From a virus, in the IMG/VR virus record IMGVR_UViG_3300044695_001980, positions 1 to 24,324 of that record: a stretch of 24,324 bases of DNA, one strand, 5' to 3'. Shown in pieces: positions 3,971 to 12,764 of this stretch. How positions within the stretch are numbered: the stretch's first letter is position 1; each line of letters begins with the position of its first letter. A program made the position numbers and the translations under genes. The notes beneath the pieces were generated by a model that saw only the letters and a list, made by a program, of their open reading frames with translations, searched no databases and was not told the origin of the DNA.

Positions 3971-4650
3971 TACATATATGATTTAATCACTTCGATATGT
4001 CCATCCATAAATGCTACATCATGTACCATTCCAACTTCCTCATCAATTTCTTCCATTATATCTTTGAAATCATCTACTAATAAAGTTGCTTCTTTCAATT
4101 GTTCTTCAGTAGCAATTCCTTTTTCGATTACTTCTTTTTCAATTCCGAATATATTATCTGCAACTTGAGCTGCACTTCTAATCATTCCGACTGTATCTTC
4201 TCCTAATGGCATTGTTTGTATGTGTTCAAATAATGCAACTGCTCCAGGACATAACTTAAAGTTTTTAGTTTTGTATCCTAACACATTTATTTCTCTTCCT
4301 GCTTCTTGCATATTTTCACCTACTGGTATACAATTTGGAACTTCTCTTCCATCTAGTATTTTTGTTCCGTATTGTTCATATCCTTCCCAACAAGGTTCTT
4401 CAAACTCATACGAACCATCAGGCAAAACTTGTCCTAAATTAAGATTGATTCCTCTGAAATCTGTATCGTAAGCAACTTTAGCCATTACCTTTGATTTGGT
4501 ATCCTTTATCTTACTCATCTTATCTTTTCTCCAATAAGAGTAACAGATAGCTGCTGCTTGAGTTTGTTCGTATCCTGCTGATACTTCTTCACCTATACAA
4601 CGAGAGATGAATTGTTCTTCGGTTTCACCTGATTTGATATTAACTGGCAT
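3970..4650 (-). CDS. Phage protein built from conserved cysteine motifs (virion-associated, unknown role)
   Basis: The 226-aa product has recognisable phage motifs in order. Residues 7-40 (SGETEEQFISRCIGEE and AAAICYSYW, with C18 and C36) match a motif found at the ends of many phage head and protease proteins. Residues 87-108 (CWEGYEQYGTKI and GREVPNCIP, with C87 and C107) match another widespread phage cassette. Residues 134-226 form an acidic helical domain with LCPGAVALFEHI and EEVGMVHDVAFMDGH. It is probably a head- or tail-associated structural or morphogenesis factor. It lies at the end of the late operon, overlapping the next start by one base. The exact function is unknown. Confidence 0.6.
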   Translation of the reverse strand: MPVNIKSGETEEQFISRCIGEEVSAGYEQTQAAAICYSYWRKDKMSKIKDTKSKVMAKVAYDTDFRGINLNLGQVLPDGSYEFEEPCWEGYEQYGTKILDGREVPNCIPVGENMQEAGREINVLGYKTKNFKLCPGAVALFEHIQTMPLGEDTVGMIRSAAQVADNIFGIEKEVIEKGIATEEQLKEATLLVDDFKDIMEEIDEEVGMVHDVAFMDGHIEVIKSYM

Positions 4651-4657
4651 ATTTTAT

Positions 4658-6001
4658 TTATTTTGATGGTGTTGTTTCGTAAATACAATTGTATTGATTT
4701 TGTAATGGAACATCGTTACCAGCTGTTTGATATCCAAATGCTCTAATGATACCTTGTCCACTTAATGTAAGAACATATCCAAAGTTCCAAGGAGCTCCAT
4801 CAACTGTTGGTGGATTACCTGCTAGAAAACTACCAGTAGCATATACATTTATAGCAGTTTTTTGTGAACTAGGAAAATATCCACCAATACCCATTCCAAC
4901 CATTGCATTTTTAGTAGTTGCATCATCTATTTGATAACCAACAGCATTAAGACTACCTGAATTTAAATATGCAACTGATAGATTCCATCCTTGGTCACCG
5001 GGTCTAGCTTTGTTAACACCACTTAAACTAAATGAGCCGGTTACAATTGCAAGATAAACTTGTGAGAATGAACCACTACCAACATCCAATGTCATCGAAC
5101 CACTAAATTGAATTGCGTTAAATCTACAATCACCACTTGCTGCATTTGTTTTAGTAGCAGTAGATGCACCAACTAATGTTGCGTATACCGATGATGTATC
5201 AGGTACTCCATATTGATTAGCTTGATACCATCTACCAGTTGTTTGGTCATAAGAGTTTACTATGTATCCTAAATCTGCGTAGTTAGATGCAGTACAACTA
5301 TTTTCAGGTCTATGATTGATTGATGCAGTTACATCGTAGAATAAATGTGGAGTTACTTTCCAGCTATCCAAAAATATACTACCTGATTGTAAGCAAGATG
5401 ATGTAGCAAAAGATTCACCACTACCTGTTACAATTAAACTCATTGAAGTCGAACCTGTTAATGGGAATTCAGTTGCAAATAAACTTGCAGTCATAAATGA
5501 TGCAGAAGGTATTTCCCAAAATGTTCCACTAACAGATGAACTAGCATTTACTAATGTAATTGCATTTTGATTTAATCTAAAAACACCATTTCCTCCACCT
5601 TGCTCTTCAAACTTATAGTTTACAATGCCATAAGGTACAAAGAATATCTCATTTGAGTAATCAGATTTTTGTGGGTCAAATGGTTGGTCAACTGCCGAGC
5701 AAGATGTAAATACTCTATAATATGCTGATTGAGAAGGTTGTGGTACTAAATTGGTAGGAGAACAGTTTCCAGGATTAATAATAGTCCAATTAGAACCACT
5801 ATCTTCTGAAACTTCTATATACCCACCAACGCAACTTTTACAATTAACTAAATAAGTTCCAAATGTGGAATCAATAGTTAATTGAGTTAAAGATGCAGTA
5901 GTTACTGAATTCAAAGTAGGAGTACAACATAGATTTGTAATACCTCTTTGAATATCTTTACCCAAACTTTGTTGCTGATTAGTATTTCTTAAATACAACA
6001 T
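4658..6001 (-). CDS. Large Ser/Thr/Gly-rich virion protein, adhesin- or fibre-like
   Basis: This 447-aa protein is rich in Ser, Thr, Gly and Asn and lacks catalytic motifs. The N-terminal quarter is cysteine-containing (CCTP, CKSC, NCSP, TSCSA) and includes SAYYRVFTSCSA and SNEIFFVPYG, reminiscent of a fibronectin type III or Ig-like beta sandwich. Residues 130-447 look like a lectin- or jelly-roll-like beta domain with many GS turns (GSFSQVYLAIVTGSFSLSG). It lies among small virion proteins at the end of the late operon and is probably an exposed appendage or receptor-binding component. No homology claim is made beyond the composition. Confidence 0.6.
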   Translation of the reverse strand: MLYLRNTNQQQSLGKDIQRGITNLCCTPTLNSVTTASLTQLTIDSTFGTYLVNCKSCVGGYIEVSEDSGSNWTIINPGNCSPTNLVPQPSQSAYYRVFTSCSAVDQPFDPQKSDYSNEIFFVPYGIVNYKFEEQGGGNGVFRLNQNAITLVNASSSVSGTFWEIPSASFMTASLFATEFPLTGSTSMSLIVTGSGESFATSSCLQSGSIFLDSWKVTPHLFYDVTASINHRPENSCTASNYADLGYIVNSYDQTTGRWYQANQYGVPDTSSVYATLVGASTATKTNAASGDCRFNAIQFSGSMTLDVGSGSFSQVYLAIVTGSFSLSGVNKARPGDQGWNLSVAYLNSGSLNAVGYQIDDATTKNAMVGMGIGGYFPSSQKTAINVYATGSFLAGNPPTVDGAPWNFGYVLTLSGQGIIRAFGYQTAGNDVPLQNQYNCIYETTPSK

Positions 6002-6012
6002 ATTTTTTTATT

Positions 6013-6270
6013 TTATTTTAATGCTATAATAGCACCTGCAGTTGTTGATGAAGATACGGCAGTAAAAATACCTGGAATGAATCCTGATGCGGATACAAAT
6101 GTTAATACTGAACCATCTACAGTTTGTGCAATTAAATTACCTGTTTGTCCGATGTATAAACCACCAGCTACAAATGGTAATGCTCCGATTGGGTCAGAAC
6201 CTGTAACAGCTAATCCACCTGCGAATTGTCCATTTTCAATGTATCCTTTTTGATTTGAAATTGAGCTCAT
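6013..6270 (-). CDS. Small beta-rich virion protein resembling a spike-base protein
   Basis: The 85-aa product has the pattern ALPFVAGGLYIGQTGNLIAQ, VDGSVLTFVSASGFIPGIF, and a terminal SSSTTAGAIIALK. The order 'G-x-L-Y-I/V-G-x-x-G, then DGS-x-x-TF, then G-x-x-I/L-P, then T-x-T-T-A-x-x-I-x-A-L' resembles small spike-base proteins of siphophages and gene transfer agents. That similarity is from memory. It would be a trimeric base for an adhesin, fitting the neighbouring 447-aa adhesin-like gene 11 bases downstream. Confidence 0.55.
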   Translation of the reverse strand: MSSISNQKGYIENGQFAGGLAVTGSDPIGALPFVAGGLYIGQTGNLIAQTVDGSVLTFVSASGFIPGIFTAVSSSTTAGAIIALK

Positions 6271-6289
6271 AATATTTTTTTTAAATTGT

Positions 6290-6619
6290 TTATTTTACTT
6301 TAAATGTTTGTCCGTTAAATCTACATTTTGAAACGGTTTTATAATCTATTGTTCTCCAGCTTCCATCTGCTAAATCTAAACATTGAAGATTTACCATACC
6401 GTTTGCTGCTTTAGTAGCACTACCACCTGCAGAACCACCAACGTAAGCTGCAGAATCCCAATACGCAAAGTAATATCTATTATTACCTTCTTCAGTAGTC
6501 CATCCTATACGGATTGGATTACTTTGTGTAGATTCCCTTAACATAAGTGTAAAAGTTCTAAAAGAAATTTCACTTAAAGCAAAGTTAACTAACTTATTGT
6601 ATACTGCGTTACTATTCAT
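6290..6619 (-). CDS. Small hypothetical protein, SH3-like beta-barrel candidate
   Basis: The 109-aa product begins with a helix (NAVYNKLVNFALSEISFRTF). It continues with beta-rich sequence ending GSWRTIDYKTVSKCRFNGQTF. The terminal W-R-T/S-x-x-Y/F-x-x-V-x-x-C element resembles the end of small SH3-like WYL-type domains found in phages, but the match is weak. The gene starts one base after the protease stop region and belongs to the late operon. It could be a virion component or a regulatory protein carried in the late transcript. Confidence 0.5.
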   Translation of the reverse strand: MNSNAVYNKLVNFALSEISFRTFTLMLRESTQSNPIRIGWTTEEGNNRYYFAYWDSAAYVGGSAGGSATKAANGMVNLQCLDLADGSWRTIDYKTVSKCRFNGQTFKVK

Positions 6620-6620
6620 T

Positions 6621-7781
6621 TTACTTTATTAATGCAGGTGCTACACTTCCACTTGCTACTTCACCTGGATAAGATGATGTAACGGATGGTTGTGCTTCCA
6701 ATTCCTCTTTGTGGTAAAGGTATTCACTATATTCATCATGAATTGACCCTGTCATTAATCTACCTTTGGCATCTTTATGAGTAGGTCCTTCGTATAGTTT
6801 ACCATCCTTTGTATAGTGTGGTACTCCTACTTCTAATTCTACTAATCCTAATTCTCTTAATTTGTTTCTACTCCAACTTAATCCTGCTTTACCACCCCAT
6901 AGAAGATAACTGATATTTCCACAATCATTTGGTGATTCAGCATTATCGTAATAGGTTTCAGCTCTACTCAAATAGGAATACATGCGCTTTATCGTTTCAA
7001 CTGAAATGGGTTCACCATTTGCTAACTGCTGTGCACGAATTTTACCTGTTTGGGTTGCACACTTATTACCATTCTTCTCATTTAATTCTATTCCTCTTTT
7101 AGCATTATTAGAGATTCCACTACCATAATCAGAGTAAGATTCAAACTCTATTCTTTCTTTTGATTTAAACCTATTATCCTTACGAATAAGAGCTTTAATC
7201 TGTCCAAGTAGTATAGTTGCTTCATTTTCGTTTAACTCCTCTATATGCTTACTTAAAATGATTTCTGAAGCGTTTATCAATTTGTGTTCAAACAGACCTT
7301 CAATTGAGAATCCTTTTACCTTTCCAGTCTTAACATAATCATTCCAAATCTTATCATCAGTAATCTTAAACATACCAACCCAAGTTCCTTCAGCTAGATT
7401 CAAACCGTAGTTATTAGATTTATCTAACTTTCCACTCTTTACCCAACTCTCTACTAAATTAACACCTTTAATTGATTTATCATGCTCTAAAGTTGCTTTA
7501 TCATTATACTTCTTCATTAGATAGTTTTGAGCAATCTTCTTAACTGTATCTTTTGTAAAGAACACATGATAAGGTTGACCTTGTCCATCAACTCTTAATA
7601 TGCGTTTTTCAGGTATAAGAATTGGACCTAATAGGATTCTTTCTTCATTATCTACTTTTGCAAATTGAATTTCTTCTTTATCAAAGTAAATAAAATCAGA
7701 TTCTATTGCAGGTGATTCTACTAACGAAATAGCAAATACTTCATCCTGCTCATCCTCTATTTTAAGTTCGTATAATTTCAT
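6621..7781 (-). CDS. Prohead (capsid maturation) protease, XkdF-like, with C-terminal phage cassettes
   Basis: The 386-aa product has at least three parts. Residues 48-166 fit the XkdF-type phage serine protease: LLGPILIP, then LEHDKS with H100, VESWVKSG with S112, GTWVGMFKITDDKIW and KGFSIEG. H100 and S112 are the expected catalytic pair; the third residue is not assigned. Residues 222-312 contain KCATQTGKIRAQQLANGEPIS, RMYSYLSRAE and LLWGGKAGLSWSR, a cassette found in many phage head proteins. The tail has HYTKDGKLYEGPTHKDAKG. The protease would cut the scaffold and capsid N-termini during assembly. Its place after the tape measure, far from portal and capsid, is unusual. Confidence 0.8.
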   Translation of the reverse strand: MKLYELKIEDEQDEVFAISLVESPAIESDFIYFDKEEIQFAKVDNEERILLGPILIPEKRILRVDGQGQPYHVFFTKDTVKKIAQNYLMKKYNDKATLEHDKSIKGVNLVESWVKSGKLDKSNNYGLNLAEGTWVGMFKITDDKIWNDYVKTGKVKGFSIEGLFEHKLINASEIILSKHIEELNENEATILLGQIKALIRKDNRFKSKERIEFESYSDYGSGISNNAKRGIELNEKNGNKCATQTGKIRAQQLANGEPISVETIKRMYSYLSRAETYYDNAESPNDCGNISYLLWGGKAGLSWSRNKLRELGLVELEVGVPHYTKDGKLYEGPTHKDAKGRLMTGSIHDEYSEYLYHKEELEAQPSVTSSYPGEVASGSVAPALIK

Positions 7782-7812
7782 ATCTTAATAACATTCAAAA
7801 TCCTAAAAATCA

Positions 7813-10062
7813 TCACCCACCAGTAAATGTTGCAGCTCTACTCGTTCTTCTATCGAGGGCTTGTGCTGATGAAACATCACCACTAACCACATAAGCACGA
7901 ACTGGTTTTTGTGATGCACCTAGGGTTTCACCTATTTGTTGTGTAGGATTCATACCACCACCTGTATTGATTTGAGGTGCTGCTGCTCCTGCAACTCTTG
8001 GTGCGGATATTTGAGCACCTCCACCTCCAGCACTACCTGCATTTGATGCGGGAGCTCCTGGTTGTGAATTGATTTGTTGTACGGATTTAGCTGCTGCAGC
8101 AATTGTAGATGCAATACTTAATCCTGCTGATATAGTATTGATTGCAACAAATGGCATACCTCCAACTAATGGAAGTGCTGCTACTGCTTTTGCATTTGCT
8201 ATTGCGGTATTTGCAATGATTTGTCCGATTGCAGCTGCCTGTTGAATGATAATACCACTAATTGCAAGTGCTTTATTCTTACCTGCTATCTGTCCTAACA
8301 AACTACCGAATTGTTCAAACAAACCTAAATAAGCAAGATTGATTTCTTGTTTAGCCATCATTGCTGCTCTTTCAGTAGTAATTTCCTCATCGGTTATACC
8401 CTTTCTCGCATCTGCATACTTCTTACGGATTTCAGTTTTTTGGAATTCAGTAAGTTCTGTATTTTGTAATTCAATTCGTTCTTGCTCTGCAAGTATAGTT
8501 CTTTGTTCTGCTAAACGCTGTAAATCTAGCTGAAAATCTAAATCAGATAATTGGTTTTGTCTATCTAAATCTTCTAATTTAGTTTGTAAACCTGTTAATA
8601 GAATACCTCTTTCATCTTCTTGAGCTTTAAGTAGGAGTTGTTTATCTTTTTCAGCTTTCTCTTCCTTCTTTTTAGTATCTTCTTCATCGTATTTAGCTTT
8701 TATTTCTGCTAAAGTAATACGATATTGTTCTTCAATAGAAGTAAAATCTTTTCTACCTGCATTTTCTAAAACTTGTCTTCTTTCAGCTAATTTTAATCCT
8801 GCTTCTAATTCTAATCTTTCTCTTTCTGTAAGTGTAGCTTTGAATGCTTCCAACTCAACTGCATCAGCTGCTTTTGCTTTTGCTAACGCATCTTCTCTTG
8901 CTTTTTCTGCATCTGCTTCTCTTTTTTTAGCTGCTTCTTGAGCTGCTTTTGTAGTATCTTCAAAATTAGGTGGTGTTTCTAATCCCTTCTTTAATTTCTT
9001 ATCATTCTCAATTGCTTGTTGAGTTAGTTTATCACCTTCTTTAGCAAATACATCTATATTTTTCTTTGTTTCTGATAAATTTTCAGCATAAGTTTCAAGT
9101 TGCCTATCTACAAATGAAAGGTATTGACCACCTGATAAGATGTAATCACCAATTGTTTGCCAAGTTGTAGGGTCAAGGTCTTCACCACTTACTGCTTTTG
9201 CTGCTGCTTCTGCAGATTTTGCGTAGAATACATTTGCTTGAGTTCGTAGTTTAATACCCTCTACAACTACTGCAGTATTCTCTGCTAACAATTGTTCTGC
9301 CTGTTCCAATGAACCTGCAAATCCAACGGTTTTACCTAATGTATCGTTATATAATTTAAGAGCATCCTTTTTAGAAATAGTTCCTTCTCTAGCTCCCTTA
9401 AATGAGTTTTCAACCTCAATCAATTTTTTATTGAAAGAAGTTAATTCTTCTGTTACTTTAGATTGTGCTTCTTCGTAGGTTTTAGATTCAGCAGTTGCTC
9501 CTGTAATGGCATCTTTTACTTTATCCCAATTGGCAATTAATAAACCTAAAGCAACTACTAATGCACCAATACCAGTCGCAGTTAGAGCTGCTGCAAATGC
9601 TTTAGCACCTGCTGCTGCGGCAGTTTCACCGATACCAACTGCAACGAATGATTTGGCTAAAGCAGCATTAAGAACGGTGTATACTTTTGTAATACCCGTT
9701 AAATTAAAGAATCCTTTTGCAATATCAGTTAAATCATTACCTAATTCTACAAAAGATGCCTGAATATTAGTAAATTGTACTGCAGAGAATTGTTTTAAAG
9801 TAGATAAAGTACCTCCTAACTGCCCACCTATAGCACCGATAGGACCAGGTAATGCACCCAATACATCTGCAAAGTTACCAGCACCTGCTCTTGCAGCAAC
9901 TAATGAATCCTGAACATCATCAATCTGTCTTTGGAGTGCAATGAATTCTGCAGAACCAGCTGCTGTTTCTTTTAATTGTTTTTTAAGAGCACGAAGAGCA
10001 GCTAATGATGGTTCTACATCAGTTTCAACATCAACTTTTACTTTTACTGTTTTATCTGCCAT
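7813..10062 (-). CDS. Tail tape measure protein
   Basis: The 749-aa protein is almost entirely helical. It has a coiled N-terminus with a short DVE-rich start, a hydrophobic Ala/Gly-rich segment at about residues 145-178 (AAAGAKAFAAALTATGIGAL), a long charged coiled coil from about 365 to 575, and a second hydrophobic block at about 595-660. The Gly/Ala-rich tail ends KPVRAYVVSGDVSSAQALDR, an ending I recognise in Bacteroidota phage tape measures. It sets tail length and may form a channel at DNA entry. At about 0.15 nm per residue it would specify a tail near 110 nm, indicating a siphovirus. Its start overlaps the end of a 70-aa gene by 19 bases. Confidence 0.85.
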   Translation of the reverse strand: MADKTVKVKVDVETDVEPSLAALRALKKQLKETAAGSAEFIALQRQIDDVQDSLVAARAGAGNFADVLGALPGPIGAIGGQLGGTLSTLKQFSAVQFTNIQASFVELGNDLTDIAKGFFNLTGITKVYTVLNAALAKSFVAVGIGETAAAAGAKAFAAALTATGIGALVVALGLLIANWDKVKDAITGATAESKTYEEAQSKVTEELTSFNKKLIEVENSFKGAREGTISKKDALKLYNDTLGKTVGFAGSLEQAEQLLAENTAVVVEGIKLRTQANVFYAKSAEAAAKAVSGEDLDPTTWQTIGDYILSGGQYLSFVDRQLETYAENLSETKKNIDVFAKEGDKLTQQAIENDKKLKKGLETPPNFEDTTKAAQEAAKKREADAEKAREDALAKAKAADAVELEAFKATLTERERLELEAGLKLAERRQVLENAGRKDFTSIEEQYRITLAEIKAKYDEEDTKKKEEKAEKDKQLLLKAQEDERGILLTGLQTKLEDLDRQNQLSDLDFQLDLQRLAEQRTILAEQERIELQNTELTEFQKTEIRKKYADARKGITDEEITTERAAMMAKQEINLAYLGLFEQFGSLLGQIAGKNKALAISGIIIQQAAAIGQIIANTAIANAKAVAALPLVGGMPFVAINTISAGLSIASTIAAAAKSVQQINSQPGAPASNAGSAGGGGAQISAPRVAGAAAPQINTGGGMNPTQQIGETLGASQKPVRAYVVSGDVSSAQALDRRTSRAATFTGG

Positions 10063-10256
10063 CGATTGCCTATTAGTTTATTCAATATAATTTTCCAAGT
10101 AACTAGCTCCCTTTTGGATTTTCTATGTCTCTTTATTTTATATAAAGAATCTTTCCAACCATTTGGTAATTCATGTTTACCTTTAGCTATTTCTACATTT
10201 TTACTTACACCATAAAATTCATTAGCGTTAAGTAAATCTAATATATTCTGTATCAT
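10044..10256 (-). CDS. Small basic hypothetical protein upstream of the tape measure
   Basis: The 70-aa product is not recognised. It starts MIQNILDLLNANEFYGVSKN, has a basic centre (KIKRHRKSKRELV), and ends GNRWQIKQ. Its last 19 bases overlap the tape measure start, so translation is coupled. Tail assembly chaperones are usually encoded just before the tape measure; position fits this, but the length is short, there is no obvious slippery site, and the sequence gives no support. Confidence 0.6.
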   Translation of the reverse strand: MIQNILDLLNANEFYGVSKNVEIAKGKHELPNGWKDSLYKIKRHRKSKRELVTWKIILNKLIGNRWQIKQ

Positions 10257-10284
10257 ATCAATATAACAATTATATATCTTTTAA

Positions 10285-10815
10285 TTATTGATGAGTATTA
10301 TCTAATGCATCAGCTATAATAGGACCTAACAATTGTAAAGAGCAAGTTCCATCTTTTAGAGAGTAATCATTTATAGCACGAAGGTGATAATAGTTTCCTC
10401 TAAAATTTACTATATCATTCAATTCCATTTTAACATAATCAGCTAAAGGAATGATTGCTGAACAATTCAACAAACGAGTTCTTGGATTATAGAGTAATGA
10501 AATATAATCTTCCCAATATTCAGTATAAAGTGAACTAGTTGGTGCTAACCCATAAGCAGGTGCTTCGTTATTGAAAAGAAGAGTTCTACTACCTTCAGAT
10601 GGAAAAGAACCAGTCACTACATTGTAGTTATCAAAATATGGAAATGCATTCTGTTCTTTTGCAACACCGTATTGAGTTAAGGAACCACTTTCAATATAAT
10701 AAGTTTCACAATCTACTAATCCATTATAGAAAAACAAACGAGGTAATACCCTAGCTGGAGCATAATCTGGCGCTGATATGTATGTTGGAATGTATATAGG
10801 AATTATTTGAGCCAT
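10285..10815 (-). CDS. Tail-associated structural protein, hypothetical
   Basis: The 176-aa product follows the large tail protein by 11 bases in the same operon. It is beta-rich. The C-terminal part, VKMELNDIVNFRGNYYHLRA with DYSLKDGTCSLQLLGPI, resembles the C-terminal tail-hub element 'L-x-D-I-V/I-x-x-G-x-Y-Y-x-x-x-x-I-x-x-Y-x-L-x-x-G-x-x-x-x-x-L' of Bacteroidota phage tail proteins. It may be a separated domain or partner of the 645-aa protein upstream. No enzyme motif. Confidence 0.65.
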   Translation of the reverse strand: MAQIIPIYIPTYISAPDYAPARVLPRLFFYNGLVDCETYYIESGSLTQYGVAKEQNAFPYFDNYNVVTGSFPSEGSRTLLFNNEAPAYGLAPTSSLYTEYWEDYISLLYNPRTRLLNCSAIIPLADYVKMELNDIVNFRGNYYHLRAINDYSLKDGTCSLQLLGPIIADALDNTHQ

Positions 10816-10826
10816 AATATATTATT

Positions 10827-12764
10827 TTAAGAACAACTGGTTATATAAGTAAATGGTTGACCTGTTATTGACCCAATCTTAATACATCCTGGGAATATTG
10901 TATTACCATAATTTACAAATTCTGAATCGTATGTACCATCGCAATTAATCCAATATGCATCTCCACTATAAGTAGCAGGTCCAATTGAGTAAACTGCGCA
11001 AGTAGGTATTGGAGGATTTAAACCTCCTACGGAACCTGATAAACCTGTTCCTGGAATACGGATTAACGGAGTAGATGCGAATGTTGTTTTAACTTCAAAC
11101 TTACCTTGTGAAAAGAAGTTTGTATTATCAACATAATAAATCTTACCATATTCTCTATTTGCCCCTTTTGAAAATTGTTGTGATAGATAATCCTGGTCTA
11201 ATGTATCTCCAAAATTTAATTGATTTACTGCAAGGTTGTTTGCTGGAATTACTTCAATCTTCTCATCTAAATTTATGTATTGATTGAAATCCCATCTTCT
11301 TCCTGTATTATACCAATTGTTAAATGATTCTATAATAAATTCATTTGCTTTAGTTTTATTTGGATATATTACTAAATTGAATTTCTTTTGTAATCCTATT
11401 ATAAAATCTATTTGCTTTATACCATTTGTTCCAAACGGCATATTAGATGGTATATCCATTACCAATCCATCAGCTGCCTGATTTACTTGTGTAATTTCTA
11501 AATAGGATTTAGTTGTTGCATTTGGGTCCATAGTTACCGTAGGTAAAGTACCTGTTGGTGAATTTGGAGACTGCATTATTTGAAAATAGTAACTTCCAGA
11601 AGGGATATCATACAACTTAAATTGTGTTTGTAATTCGTATGTAGTATTGATACCAAAACTACCCCTACTATTTTGTAATTGGTCAAAGAAACTAATATAA
11701 GATTGTATAGCAGTTGTTCCATACGCAACTGAAGTAGCTGTATTTAACATTCTAATTTGCCATCTACCATTTGCACTAAATGTTCCTGGCATATTATTTA
11801 CAGAGCAACTTACATTTATATTAAGATTTAGAATACCTTCTATATTTGTTATAGTATCTACAGTATATGCATTATTATTATAAAACCCTTGTGGGTCTGA
11901 TAATACGTTAATCCACGGAAGTGTAATAAAACTACCAGAAGTTAATACAACATCTGTCATATTACTACCTGAAATAGCACCTACTTTTATCTTACCATAA
12001 GTTTCCAAATCAACAGAACTAAATTCAGGATATTTTAGGGAGTTATTACAAATCATATACACATCATCAAACCAACTTTCGTTTAAGAAAGATGAAGTAT
12101 ATGTATATCCTGCTTCAGCAAAGATTGCATCTAATACTACTTTAGCTCTGATTGAAGGTTTGAAGTTTTGTACGGTTAGTGCACCATCTATATCATTTAT
12201 TCCAAATGTTTGTAAACTACCTTGTGCAAATTGATATCCTTTACCATAATCTGCTAAAGGATATACTATATCACCATTAAAGAGATTACCTCCCCAACTT
12301 GCTGATATATTATCATAAGATGCAGTATGGTTATATTGTGTAAGAGAAGTTAAATCAGTTAGATACTCTCTGTTTATATCTCTACCAAATGATGAAAGAG
12401 TTCCATATATTGTAACTTCGTATGATTCAATGAATTTATTTGCAATAAGATTTACTTTATTTAATTGCAAATAACCATTAGAAAGATAGATTGAATCAAA
12501 ATCAAAGTATGCAGGAACCTTTATATTTGTGTTAAATAAGAAAGGTGATTCTATACTAATATCATAAACGTGTTCGAAGAAGGCATTATTTACTTTTGTA
12601 CCAGGCAGAGTAATCTGTCTAGTAAAATCAGAAGGTAGAACACCGATATCAAATAGACCCGTTACATTATTAGATAATAGAATATCTTCATCATCAAATG
12701 TATCTAATTGTGTATCGTTTGCTACTAATCGAAAAGTAAATGCCTGTGTACTAATTATACTCAT
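10827..12764 (-). CDS. Large tail structural protein, probable tail tip/baseplate hub component
   Basis: The 645-aa product begins with a beta-rich domain. Residues about 40-70 (GVLPSDFTRQITLPGTKVNN, then FFEHVYDI) and about 95-130 (NGYLQLNKVNLI, then YEVTIYGTLSSFGRDI) form a pattern I recognise in Bacteroidota phage and prophage tail proteins: an 'x-DFT-x-x-I-x-x-P-x-T-K-x-N' motif followed by a 'G-x-L-x-L' and 'Y-x-V-T-x-x-G' motif. The middle is longer, Asn/Ser-rich beta sequence; the C-terminus contains several cysteines (NCDG, FPGCIKI, TSCS). It is probably part of the tail tip or baseplate ring. It overlaps the preceding gene by one base (TAATG). Confidence 0.7.
   Translation of the reverse strand: MSIISTQAFTFRLVANDTQLDTFDDEDILLSNNVTGLFDIGVLPSDFTRQITLPGTKVNNAFFEHVYDISIESPFLFNTNIKVPAYFDFDSIYLSNGYLQLNKVNLIANKFIESYEVTIYGTLSSFGRDINREYLTDLTSLTQYNHTASYDNISASWGGNLFNGDIVYPLADYGKGYQFAQGSLQTFGINDIDGALTVQNFKPSIRAKVVLDAIFAEAGYTYTSSFLNESWFDDVYMICNNSLKYPEFSSVDLETYGKIKVGAISGSNMTDVVLTSGSFITLPWINVLSDPQGFYNNNAYTVDTITNIEGILNLNINVSCSVNNMPGTFSANGRWQIRMLNTATSVAYGTTAIQSYISFFDQLQNSRGSFGINTTYELQTQFKLYDIPSGSYYFQIMQSPNSPTGTLPTVTMDPNATTKSYLEITQVNQAADGLVMDIPSNMPFGTNGIKQIDFIIGLQKKFNLVIYPNKTKANEFIIESFNNWYNTGRRWDFNQYINLDEKIEVIPANNLAVNQLNFGDTLDQDYLSQQFSKGANREYGKIYYVDNTNFFSQGKFEVKTTFASTPLIRIPGTGLSGSVGGLNPPIPTCAVYSIGPATYSGDAYWINCDGTYDSEFVNYGNTIFPGCIKIGSITGQPFTYITSCS

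Noticed and set aside
8339-8533. Plus-strand frames antisense to the tape measure, portal and other late genes (also 9506-9763, 4220-4471, 4746-4934, 11284-11481, 13316-13561, 21269-21454, 22078-22290, 23481-23663)
   Set aside because: They lie fully opposite well-supported genes, show no recognisable protein features and have no promoter or tight spacing of their own.
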